From NCBI GenBank assembly GCA_030411725.1, contig MU839828.1:3348001-3412000 (forward strand): a stretch of DNA of 64,000 nt. The letters run 5' to 3'. Under the pieces are notes generated by a model. That model saw nothing but the letters and a program-made list of their open reading frames with translations. It searched no databases and was not told where the DNA came from. Below, piece by piece: positions 43,548 through 55,025 of the stretch. The position numbers and the translations under genes are program-made. The DNA is from Echria macrotheca. Lineage: Eukaryota > Ascomycota > Sordariomycetes > Sordariales > Schizotheciaceae. Each line of letters opens with the position of its first letter. The first letter of the stretch is position 1.

Positions 43548-46500
43548 TCATTCTCCACGCGGGCTTCCGCCCCCCATCTCCGTGTCCGGACTTGTGATCC
43601 TCTTCTTCGACCTGGTGAATAAGTTCCGAAAACCTCTAGATCGGCCCTCCCGGCCCACCGACGGCGGCAGCACTTCCACCCCCGTATTACCAGTGAGCTC
43701 GACGACACTGACTCCATCCGATGGCGCCCGCCTACTCGACCTCCGCGATGGTGTCTTTATCGACCCCCTTTCGGCTGCTGCTCGATCGCTAATTGAGGAA
43801 GATTCCCCGTACAGCCCACGGGGATACAAATAGTCTGAACCGGATGTGCGCCGGCTTCCGTACCTCTCTCCTCGGCGGGAGCCAGACCGAGACCGGTACC
43901 GGTACCGGGACCGGGACCGAGACCGTCTGTCGTCATCGCTGTCGGTTTCGTATTCGCTCGGGGACCAGTATGAGCTGCTCACATCGCTTCTTTCTTGCCG
44001 TCGGCCCAGCATCTCCTTTTTCTCCTTCCCGCGTCGGAGGAGGAGGACGACGATGAGGACCAACATGAAAAAGAGAGCCCCTTTAACGAAGCGACGAATT
44101 CTGAAGAAGAAGCGGTGTAGTGGGTAGTCGTAAACGTACTTGTCGTGCCACCTCCGGTCGCTTTTCACCTGGTACCTCTGCATCTTCCACAAGCGACGAA
44201 CCCACGGGATCTTGGCATGAAAAGTAAAGACTCCAAACAGCCTGGCGTAGCCCTTGGAGGTCAGTCGGGCACCAGGCGAAGGCGACCGCCTCGAATTTCT
44301 GCCAGGCGAATGACTTTTGTGAGAGCCCGCAGGTGGGATATCCACCCCAGCTACAACGGTTTCGACGTCTGAGTCGTGGTCTTCATCAAGCCTTCCCCGG
44401 GCGCTACCAGAAAGCCCGCTGGCAGCGCCACCTGAGCCACCCTTCCCTCGAAGCCTTTGATATGCCTGTTTTACCGCTGCGGACATCTCGTTGACGTAGA
44501 GCGCGATAAGCACGAGAGGGGTAAAAATTGCAGCTGATATACCGACTATACGAGGTTCTAACGTTAGTTCCACACTGGCAGCCAGCATGTGATGAAAAGG
44601 TGGTGCTTACAGAGATAGCTACACACTCGGTTGAGTGGCCATGAGGTTTGCTGAGACGTTGTGTCCTTTGGAAATACGTCGATACTTAACGCGAAGAAGC
44701 TGGCCATAAACGACAACGGCAACTAGAAAGGAGCCTGCTGTCAGAACCGTCTGCGGAATCAAGAAGGTCTACACGTACAAAGATTGCCGTAACGATAGTG
44801 AAGAAGAGAATAACCTATTATTTTGTCAGCATGAATCCCGATCAAGCATCGACGAGAAACCCACGTTTCCCTGCCACTGCGTTGCCTCGGACCCTTCGCG
44901 TGAAAATCGGGCCTCCCAACCATTTGCATGTTTCTGCTTCAAATCGAGCAAGGCTTTCAGCTGAGCGTGGATGTCAGTACGTATATTTCCTAGCCGGGTT
45001 GGCATGCCACTCACTGACTCTCGCACCCCCTCCGCCATGCCAAGCATGTCTTTGGTCACACGGATGTGGTTTTCGACAATGGCGCTTGTGCCAAATATTA
45101 AATCTCTGTGCTGGAGGAGTTCCACCCGCTTGTTTTTCTGCGCACCCTTCTCTGCACCTTCGGACTTTGCCGGCAAACTAGCTTGTGTTCGTGCCGGTTC
45201 CTGTTGTGTCTTCGCTGTGTTTTCGGTTCGGGACAGGGATGGCGTTGGTTTCGGGTTGACTTCTTTCTGCTTTTGTATTTTCCCTCCTTGTTGACTAGCC
45301 GAACCTTCCGCTGGTGCATTGCTGGCCCGGAATCCTCCCCGGCTCTGCGTCTCATCGGCGTTGTCTCCTTCACTGTCTTCATCCTCATCCCGCGCTTTAA
45401 GATATAGTTGGACAAGATCTTGGATTACCGCCTGTTGCTGTGTCAAGACAGTCTTGATGATTGTCAGTTCATCCAGGATATCCGTAATCTCCACAAGCAG
45501 TCCCGTCTCCTCGTCGAGGCGGAAAAGAGCTTTCATTTGGTCCTTCTTGTCTTTGGGGCTGATTTTGTCATTTTCCAGTGCCTCTATGACCTTGCGGAAC
45601 TTTTGAAAGAGTCCATTCTGCTTTTCGGCAACATTGTTGATGGAGGAAAGGAAGCAATCCTCAAATCGGAATCCCGCAGGGCCGTTGCGCTTGCCGAAGT
45701 CAAGGCTGGTTCGGAGGAGAATATGAAGCAGGTGCTCGGCCGATCGGATCAGTGGTCGCTCCATGCCCGGTCGTTCCTTATTCTTGCCCAGCTCGTTCAC
45801 CAAGACCTTCATATGATCAAAATCATCATCGTCCCCCCACGTGCTAGGAAAGCTGCTGATGACGGTCCCTCAAATGCAAGTTAGTGACAGAAGATAATCA
45901 TCACTGCGCCCGGGGCACTTACCATCATGTAAAAGCCACAACCACAATTGGTCGACCATGATGATGGGTCGATCCTTGGCTTTGCTACATGCTCCTGTAT
46001 TCTTGGCCCACCTATAAGCCACCTGGCTACTGTCCCTGAACTCGGTTGACTCTAGCATGTAATATGCGAATTGGTCCAGGGTTCGGCGGCAGTGCACGGG
46101 CTTCACCTCGTCTGAGTTGAGATATCCATCGAGCACGAGCGATTCGTTGCTCTGGGCTTCTGGGGATAACCCAGTACGCTTAATGGAGTCCTTGGTAGGA
46201 AGCATTGCATCCCCGTGAGATGTCGCAACCCCGGCGGCCCTCTTGATAGCTTCGCTGAGATACTTCCGGTGCCGATGCGTTTCGAACCCTAGAATGGGTA
46301 ACTGCTGACCGTTAGTACCTGTCTTGGATTAAATGCTCGTTGTGCTCACGAAAATGACAATCGCATTCGACTCCTTTCCCCCGGGGTATGGTGAATTCGG
46401 AATCGGGGACACTGGCGTATTTCCTGATGCGGCAACATCGCTTGGCTGGAGCGTGATGGTCTTTCCGGTTTCTGAAGACCTCTCATGCCGGAGGGTTGCT

Positions 46501-49182
46501 GGTTTCTCAGTAGGCTCGTTCTCATCGGTGAACCCGTGGGAGTGCACGTATCTCTTGGCCTGCGGTGTCATATAGCGGTCGATGATTTGTTTTCCTGTGT
46601 GCCCACTCCATCAGTACATGTAAGACCGGACAAAGGCTCTTCCTCGGTTTAGAGGAATGAACAGCTGACCTTCGTGACGTTGACCTCCCATTGAGCCGTC
46701 TTGATAGCCCATACTGATCAGAAGGTCCTAATAGATGTTAAAATTGGGAAATGGCAAGCATAGAGTACAGTTGGCTCTGACTAGACACTTACGCGGACCC
46801 ATTGCTCCTGTCCTCAGTTAGCTTCTCGACTCCGCAGGTCAAAGAAGAGGAAAATGACCAGGCGTGTTACGGCGCTTACATTATTGGAAGGCAAATGCAC
46901 CCAGCGGCAGAATACCTTGCTTCTAGGTGAGTTGTCGGGCCGCGACTCGTCGAGGATTCGTGATACGCCATCCTTTCCGTTGTAAATGATGTCCGTGACA
47001 CTAGAAAAATCCCGGTTGAACTTCTCCTTCGTGCGGTTGCGATTCTTTTCGAGAAAGACTTCTACCAAAATGACATCGAACGCGTCGCACGCCTTTGACT
47101 GAGCTGAGCCCGGTTCTGGGACGAGAACGCGCTCCATCACATGGTTCTCTGCCAAAGAATTTCCCTCAACCAATTTTTTCTTCAAACGCCTGATCCACTG
47201 ATTTTCGTCTCCGGTTGCATAGCGCCATGGAAGGAAACCAAATCTGTCCCTATTTTCAAGTTGTAGCCCTGAACTTGGGTCGGACTTCACCAGAAATTTG
47301 ATGATCGGTGCGAAGCTGCTTTTTGTCTCTTCCTCACTCTGTGTTTGTTCCCCAATCTGTCGTGCCGCTCTGCGGATCGCCGTCGTCAAGGGTGGTCTCC
47401 AATCGTTGTCTTTTTCTCTGATAAGTGTGGCATCCTTGTTGGTGAGGGCCTTGACGGCAGTGAGATTGCCTGCCTCCGCAGCGACATGGAGCGGAGTCAA
47501 GCCTTGTTGATCTCGGAGACGGAATGAATACATGTATTTGGAAACATCTAGAAAATGCCATTTCAGCGACTTTGTGGAGCAGTACCTCACGAGAATGGAT
47601 CGCTTGATGATATTGACAAGCGATTTGTAGTCCACGTCACCAGGCCCGTCAAATCTGCTCAGCCGGTGAGCTGTATCGGATACCTTTCCGAGCAGCATAA
47701 TGTCGTCCCTATGTATGCGAGCCTGAAAGTGGGTCAGCAAGGGTTACAGGTTAAGTATAAGGTAGGTAGGGAACCCCTATGCGTCGATACATACATTCTC
47801 GCCGCCCTTTGCTGGGTCGTAGTACCACGAGAGACAGATTTTTTTGGCTGAGGATGCGGCGGAAAACTCGATCCAGAGGCTAAGAGCATCGATTTTCGTG
47901 GTGGGCAAGGATGACGATGCGGGACTTACAAACCAGTCATCTGTCCAACTCTTTTTAGACGCCTGACTACGACTGAGGGGGAAATTTGGGTCGGAAATCT
48001 GTGGCGAGGGCGCGTCTAGGAGTAGCACGCCGGCGACTATGTCAAGAACTGTGTCTGCTTCTGAGTCAGGCTTCCCATCTGATGGTATTTGGAGGTTGAC
48101 AATGGCTTGTTGAGCGATGAGAGCTCCAAGTCCAAGTCCGATGAAGATTATCGGAACTTGGGCGTATCCCTTCTCGGCCGTTGGTCTTTTATGCCTCAGC
48201 CGATGGAGGAGGTCGACTGCTGTGTCCCGAAGAAATTTCGAAGGGTCTTTAGCAGCAACATCGGGACAGGTGTACTCATAACACATCACTCGAACACCGG
48301 GGACCTCCGCTGGCAGCATTAAAGCGTCGATGAGCCAGTTGACTCCCCGGGCCGAACCGCGGTCGGTGGATGGCCGATCAGACGGAATATCGTTAGCTCT
48401 GCCAGCAGCCAAATTTCTCGTCCCTTGTTCTGGCGCAGTAGGATTGTTTGACTGCCCTGCGGACGGCTGCCCATCTCTCGGAGACGTCGGACGCCCAGCT
48501 GGTTGTGTGGATGGTCCTGCGGGATTCGCTGTCTCGTTTTCGCGGCTGTCTCCAGCACCGGCTTTTCGAACCACCGGAAGAACTGCACCGTCCACTAGAC
48601 CTGCCATGTCTGGCGGATCACCCCTATCCAGAAAGTGTCTTATGGCGGAAAGAGAAGTCGGGGGCTTTCCTTTCGACGGGCCAGGCACCGGGCTGCCATC
48701 GCTACCCGGTCGGCCACCCTCGCCCGGCGGTGCGCTCTTAGTAGGGGCTGTGACACGAGACAGGAGAGAATCATTCTGCCGTTTTCGCTGCTTTCTGCGG
48801 TAAATCCAAGCTTTGTCCAATGTCTCGCCGAGATCATGGATAGCGACAATGTCGACGCGCGGCACCGATGAGCTGTGTTGTGGGTACAAAACTCGAAGCT
48901 CTGGCAACGTCTGCGGCCGTGAGCCTTCCTTCTTACGGTCTGATGGAGTTGACTGCCTACCTTCGAGTCTTCCTGTTTGGCTTCCTGTTTGGTCTCCTGT
49001 TTGGTTTCAGATGCCTCTCCCTGGTGTGATGTGGCTGGTTGGTTAGGGCTTTCTGCCGTCTTGGGTTTTTGTGAACGAAGACGATCAGAAATCTTCGCAT
49101 CTTCTTTCTGCGGCTTGACAGCGTCCCCAGACTCAACCCCATTGTCGATGCCCACCGGAGGTTTCTCGCCCGCGGTCGCCAT
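43548..49182 (-). CDS. SesB-like (nucleophile-less) hydrolase - ankyrin - CorA-like membrane protein
   Basis: Eleven exons (48961-49182, 47795-48910, 46880-47722, 46793-46807, 46670-46727, 46350-46594, 45923-46301, 44865-45868, 44779-44814, 44611-44722, 43548-44545), 1675 residues, all phases closing. After a Lys/Gln-rich N-terminus comes a SesB-like alpha/beta-hydrolase: VDIVAIHDLGE, NWLIDALMLPAEVPGVRVM, and the nucleophile elbow written GLGLG (332-336), so Ser is Gly. Residues from about 447 hold ankyrin-like units (QGLTPLHVAAEAGNL). The C-terminal part follows fungal CorA-like proteins: DQLWLWLLHDGTVISSF, long helices, and TM1 VILFFTIVTAIFLPLSF with ALS in place of GMN. TM2 is at 1345-1361, and an extra TM lies near 1499-1513 before a basic Ser/Arg tail. 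One 15-nt and one 36-nt exon occur. Confidence 0.85.
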
Positions 49183-50247
49183 GGCGAGGTGAGCACTCTA
49201 CCTTTTTTGCCAATTGGTTGTTGCAGAAGACGATCAAAGCAATCGCATCTGTCTCTAGCCGAACTTAATCGCCATGATCTTTGGGCTGCGGTGCGTAATA
49301 AAATGCAAAGGAGACATCCCGTGTGTGCAGCTGATGTGGACGCCGGGATGCGGCCGGCGGTTGTGGGGTGGCATCGGTGGTGTCAAAGCTGAGGATTGTC
49401 GAGAACGGCATGGTTCGATTGGTCTCAGGGACGGTCGATAATGCTCAGTTGAGAAGCCTGCTGCAGCTGCAGCTGCTCAAACGGGGAGGATGTGTTGTAA
49501 AATACACAGCTGTGTATGGAGCCTCGCCTGTCGGTGGACGACGATTGGGTGGTTTGCTGTGAGTTGGGGTGAATAGCTCCCAGCCCCGCATTCCATTCTG
49601 AATTTCATGATTGTATCTCCCAGTTCGGCATTATGTTTCGCACGTCAAGAGAATTTGCCGGGTGGACTCGGGCGGGATCCGTCGAGGTGTAGGGTCAGGA
49701 AGGAGCACCCTCGTGGGATAGCAGGAGCACACGGACCACAGGCCCTGTAATCTGTATTCAGCCAGCCGTCAGGGCCCATCCTGCCTTCCAAAAAAAACAA
49801 GCATCTTTACCTGCACTTCTTCAGACGGTTGGCCAGGAGGTAGAAGAGAGGAGGTGGCAAAGGTGGTGTGAGAACTGATCCATCCCTTAGATAAGGTTTT
49901 TCTGTCCATGCTGTGCTGTGTGTCCCCCCCCCCAATTCACCGGACTTGCTCTGAAAAGACCAAAACGGTCTCACGGGGGTATCAAAGACAAAAAAGAAAC
50001 AGGCAAAACATACAACACCGAGGATTCCCTGGTGGTCACCCACCCAGGTACTAGCTCGGCCCTCACCAGCTTATCTATGGGAGAGCGGACGGGATCCCGA
50101 GTTTTCTGGTGGGTATGGTCGTATGCGATAGACAACTCCTCAAGATTCATCCAAATAACTAAGCTCAATTCCGCCCAATAACACCTCCAAACACTCCCCA
50201 CCCCCCGAAACAACCCCAACCAACCCACCTCTCAAGAGAGCCATCTA
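49183..50247. other. Intergenic, no gene seen
   Basis: About 1.1 kb upstream of the large hydrolase-ankyrin-CorA gene and downstream of the permease. Small frames only. A CCCCCCCCC run lies near 49925. Confidence 0.35.
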
Positions 50248-51919
50248 TCAATTCGAATCACCCTCCTTGGCCTGGACAGTCGGCTTCTCCGAATCACTGG
50301 CCACCTGCAACGGCTCAGCCCCCAAGATTTTGCCATCAAGCATGGCGTCCACATCAAGCTGCGGGCCCTTGTAATGCTTCCGCCCATCCAAAATCCATGT
50401 CGTACCCGCGATCAACAAGATAATCCCAAATGCCACGACACAGTAGTTCATACTATCCGCCGAGACGGGGATCTCGGGCGGGAAGACAAACAATATCGTG
50501 GTGAGAATCGTCCATGCAATGCCGACCTTCTCATTGTTAGCACCTCATCACAGCACAGAGAAGAAAAGGGGGGCATGCCAGATTACAAGTCCACCCCGCC
50601 CACGGCGACAACTTGAACGACCTCGTCTCCGGAAGCATCCGCCGCCCTCGGAGAGCATTAATAGCCGGGGGAATGCCGTACGACACGCCCAACGCAACCA
50701 CCGACGCCGACGTGATGGCATTGAACGCGCTCGTCGAGCCCAACAGAATACATCCAAACACCACCACCCACCCGGTCGTCCACAGCAGCGCGTTCAGCGG
50801 CACATCCAGACCCGGATGCACCTTTGCGAACACCGAACTGAACGGCATCCCGCGGTCGCGCGCAAACGCATACGTCATCCGGCTACTCGTGCACACGAGC
50901 GTCGTCGTCGTGAACAGCATGCACACGAGCGGGAACATGAGCAGACACGTGCTCCCGGCCCTATTATTCGTGGCATCCATGAATATTTGCAGCAGCGGGC
51001 CGGCGGGCGCCTCGATCACGGCCTGGACGTCGTTGACGCAAAAGAGCAGACAGCTGAGGAAGATAAACCCCGTAACCATCCCGATGGCGATGCAGTACAG
51101 CATGATGCGCGGGCCCTGCACCTGCGGCCGCGGAATCTCCTCGATCATGTGCGCCGTCGCATCGAAGCCGGTGAGCGCAAACGCGCCCTGCAACAGGCCC
51201 AACAACCACGCCAGTCCATCTGGCCAGCCCGTCTCGTTGACAAGGTTGCCGTAGACAAACCGCCCGCTCTGGTAGTCGGGCGACTTGCACGCCAACACCG
51301 TGATGCTGATAATCACAAACCCAGCAAGCGACCAGAAGAACGCCGCCTTGGTGAAGAACGGCAGCGTCCTTGTCAAGAACGCGTTGACCACCAGCGCAAA
51401 GACCGCAAACCCGATGTAAATCAAGAACTGGTGCCACGCCTGCGGCACGTAGTCGTCGTTGAACAGCACGATAATGTTGACAATAAACGTGCTCCCCAGC
51501 AAGCCGCCCGTCGCGCTCAGCGCCACCCACCCGGCCACGTTGATCCAGCCGGTACAGTACGAGATGCCGCGCGCCCAGCGCTTCCAGGACACGATCGCCG
51601 CCCAGTGGTATTGTCCTCCCGCGGTCGGATACGCAGACAGAAACTCGGCCAGCGACGCCGCCAGACATAAGTTGCAGATCCCGGCGACGATCAGGCCCCA
51701 GATGACGGAGCTGGCGCCGCCCGACGGCAGCGCGAGCGAGATGGACGCCGCGAGCGCCGTCCAGGTATTGAGGATGGCGAAGGCGAGGCCGAGCATCGAG
51801 ATCATGGAGAAGTTGCGCTTGAGCTCCTGCTTGTGTCCGAGCCGCGAGAGCGCCAGGGCGTCGTCCTCGTCCTCGACCGCAACGCTACGGCGGCGCTGAG
51901 AACGCCCGGGTTCCTCCAT
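50248..51919 (-). CDS. Amino-acid/choline-type permease (APC superfamily)
   Basis: Two exons (50579-51919, 50248-50526), 539 residues, plasma-membrane or vacuolar H+ symporter with about 12 hydrophobic segments. The start MEEPGRSQRRRS at 51919 is preferred over in-frame ATGs upstream that add an extra untypical hydrophobic leader. KRNFSMISMLGLAFAILNTW begins TM1, then LAEFLSAYPTAGGQYHWAA, the family hallmark of fungal GABA/choline-type (ACT family) carriers. VNAFLTRTLPFF, GFDATAHMIEEIPRPQ, SSRMTYAFARDRGMPF and VSADSMNYCVVAFG follow. To join exon 1 to exon 2 in phase, the donor must be CTG|GCATGC, a GC-AG intron of 52 nt with CTAAC near its end; the nearby GT gives a shifted frame. Substrate not determinable. 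Confidence 0.9.
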
Positions 51920-53443
51920 GTTGCGCCTCGAGTGTTCTGGTCCCGGTCCGGTTGATGGCGGGCAGGCAGGCGACGAGGCTGGGCTTGGCGTTACCAGACA
52001 ACAACAATATGGGTGAAAAGCCAAGAGAACAAAATAAATTGCGGAAACACAGAAACCAAGTCCGAGGAACCAGGGAAATACAATACCGACTCGGGAAATT
52101 CGTTTCATTTGTCGGCATAGCATCGGCGGTTCACCGGCGTGGCAACTGCGTCATTGTACATGCTGTCCTCGGCTATCTCCGTATGATTCCCGGTTACCCT
52201 ATGAGACGTGCCATCACCGCGCCTCTTAGTAATGCGTGAGCCCCAGTCCCGAGATACGTCGCTACCGACGCCAGAATAGAGATAAGCTCCGGTAGTGGGG
52301 GTACAGCGGGCAGGCATCCCATGACAGAAAGACCTCAGTCCCGAAGGAGCGCATGTTCCAAGTTCCAGCGATACGGCTGCTGACATGTCCTCGGAGATAC
52401 GGGTCTTCCGAAGATAAACCCTCTGCTCTCGAAAAACTCCAATTGTTCTTTCTGGATGTTTGTTTTCTCGAAATACGCCTCCCCCTTCCAGAAACGATAG
52501 CGGTGTCTTCTCGAGGAGACTCCTTGTTTCTTTCAAAGAAGAATCATACAAGTTCTGGGGTGCGATACACCGCATACTTGGAAATAATTGACTCTTCCTT
52601 TTACCTTGGCCTTGATAAAAATTTCTGACACCGGCCAACGTGCTGGGGTGAAACTCTTATTCTATTATGGTGGTGGGTGGGTGACAGTCCTGATAAGGCG
52701 TGGAACCCCGACCTTGCCGCAGGATGGCAGTAAGCCAACACCAACGGAGCGTCAGCCGGCAGTCGAAATAGGATATTCAACTGTGGTTTTCAGAATGCTT
52801 GGCTACCGTCTAATAGTCGAAAGACGTCATCAAAATCTCCTATGCCGGTCCCGTCTAGAGAGAATAGCTCAACATACAACAATCTTGAAATGCGTCCGCG
52901 TCATCGAAATCCCTGCGGTTTCCGACCACGGCTATGGGAACTGCCCTTAAAGAGATAATTCTTGCAAGAGGAATGTAATAGAAGATAAAGGTCCCCCGCA
53001 GAGATTAAAGGACCCGGGTTCCGGGAACAGCCGTGTCTACCTAGGTAGCAACGCTGAAGTCATATCTCACGCGAAGATATCTTTCTTCCAGTTTCTACCC
53101 GGTACTCTCCAAGAGGATCATATCACTCACGGAACTTTATGGAGGACTTCTTTGGAAGTCGCAGGCATTCGTAGACCAGGGTGTATTCCTTTTAGTCTGC
53201 GATGGTAAAGTTTCTTCCTTTGTATACCATGAGACATTCCCAGACATTTAAAAGACCCGAGGTCGCATCCCGACACGGCATGGACAACCCAGAGCAGTCG
53301 ACGGATCTGAAACTTCCCAAGGAAAACTCGAGACTTTCCATCCACTAGGTCCTGGAACTGCATAGGTGAAAGTACACGGTACATTGAGATAAGCAAGACA
53401 TACGCAGGCCTTGGGCCGTCCTATCACCGGCGAGGTCACCATC
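51920..53443. other. Intergenic, no gene seen
   Basis: About 1.5 kb. Holds the permease promoter. A CTACCTAGGTAGC palindromic motif lies near 53037. No coding signal. Confidence 0.4.
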
Positions 53444-53641
53444 ATGCCTCACCTGGACGGGAAGAGGCATCATTGCCCCGGGAAGAAAGGGCGGGGACAT
53501 GGGAAATGCAGCAGAAAAGCCGAGAAGATAGGACTTTGCAGTGAACATCAAACTCTCTGCTGGAGCGGAAACCGCAAATGGGTTCATCTCAAGTGGGAGA
53601 CCTGTTGGATGTGCGACCCGGCCAACAGCAGAAGCACATGA
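53444..53641 (+). CDS. Small Cys/His-rich hypothetical protein
   Basis: 65 codons from ATG 53444 to TGA at 53639-53641. The peptide has ordered Cys and His: CPGKKGRGHGKC, LCSEHQTLC, KWVHLKWETCWMC. The spacing (C..C..C.EH...C..H....C..C) suggests a small zinc-binding or disulfide unit, and I have the impression of a recurrent fungal small-domain pattern. The frame stays open upstream to 53411, but no ATG lies between. No signal peptide is visible, so extra upstream exons are possible. Neighbours are a permease and an F-box/protease gene. Function unknown; could also be a gene fragment. Confidence 0.45.
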   Translation: MPHLDGKRHHCPGKKGRGHGKCSRKAEKIGLCSEHQTLCWSGNRKWVHLKWETCWMCDPANSRST

Positions 53642-55025
53642 GCTACGTAGATTGGGCGGCGGTAGGTACCAATGTACCGACGTATCTAGGTAGGTATCTG
53701 GTCGTCTACGACGAATCTGAGCATAGTATCCAATTGCTTTCATGGCCCTAGTAGTTGCACTCATATCTGAAAACCGCTGATCAGCCGCAACCCTGTAGAC
53801 TAGTTCATGCATCGGATACACAAAAGGTAGCTCTCCGGCAGAGCCAGAGAACCGGAACAATCACGGCAAGCAATTACAACCTTCTATTCCGATCGCTCTG
53901 GTACCTAGTGACCACAGCAGTGGTGTAGCGTTTCTGACATTTACATTCCCTCATATTCCCAAATAAATGGTAAATATGCCTTTCGGCATCAATGGGTATG
54001 ATGCAAAACTAAAACCCTTAAACAATGTACATGCAGCATTGTGGGAGCCGCGGGTGGCGAGTCCGCCTGTGCCTTTGCATCTCAGGAATGCGCCGACGAG
54101 GGTTGATGAAAGATATGGGGTACGGGGCGACATACAAGTATCCGCCGAGTTATAGGGATGGGGGTGAAGCAAGATTATTTGCCGGTGGAGTTGATAAGGA
54201 AAACGTTTCTGGAGGACAATGATTCAGCGACAGAATTGGATGTTGGGGGTTAGGGTGTTGGATACCTAGTGGGTTGGCTCCGATCGATGGGAGGGTGTTG
54301 AAGTAGGGGACCGGATAGATCTCTCAGGATACTGCAACTGTACAATACACTATTTGGGGTCTCGAACTTTGAGAACATGGTGCGGGAAGCTGAGCTCGTT
54401 GCAGTGCATCTATTCTGTGTAGTCTGCTTGATCTGGTCAGGCTTCCTGAGCCAAATCCTACGTATCTCATCCAGTTGGTTGTGTATAACCCTTTTTCGTT
54501 TGCCCTACAAGTAAACAAAGAAACTGATGGCAATTACATCAGTCCGTACCCATCCGCATCACTAGCGACCCACTTCCAAGTCCCAGGGAGGTCATCAAAT
54601 CCTCACACATGGAAGGCGTTGGAAGAAGACATAGACATCAGCATCGTATATCAGGATCTCATGATAGATCCATACGTTGGCTGGGAATGCAGACTCCCTG
54701 TTAGGAGTGAGCTTCGCGGGCACATGGGTTTTGGTGCACCCTGGCGTCACAGCATCATTGTACGGGTTCTGAAACGAATGGAAGCCTTGAGTACATTATT
54801 TTCGTAATTCGTGATTCTGTGCGCCAAGCTATTTACTGTTTTTCTACATTTCTATCATGCCAATTCTTTACAGTGTATTTGCGCAGGATGTAGCCTAGCG
54901 CGGCACTACCGCAGGCTCAGGTGAATCTAGGCCGTAACTCCTCTCGAGAATCCTACAGGAGAAATCTGCCCAAAATCTAATTACGTCTCCTTTCGTTTCC
55001 TACCAATACTAGCACTAATATATCT
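53642..55025. other. Intergenic, no gene seen
   Basis: About 1.4 kb; TAGGTACC/CTAGGTAGG motifs near 53665-53695. A short AT-richer zone near 54830-54880. Only small frames. Confidence 0.4.

Noticed and set aside
47881..47932. Apparent 50-nt GT-AG intron after DDWF in the hydrolase-ankyrin-CorA gene
   Set aside because: Removing it shifts the frame, and the next exon then joins out of phase; leaving it in keeps one open frame with plausible sequence.
7504..49182. Secondary-metabolite gene cluster joining P450, tyrosinase and MFS genes
   Set aside because: No polyketide synthase, NRPS, terpene cyclase or prenyltransferase is present, and the candidate tailoring genes are separated by unrelated loci.
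50498..51670. 390-codon plus-strand frame antisense to the permease
   Set aside because: His/Arg/Gln-rich composition typical of the reverse complement of membrane-protein codons.
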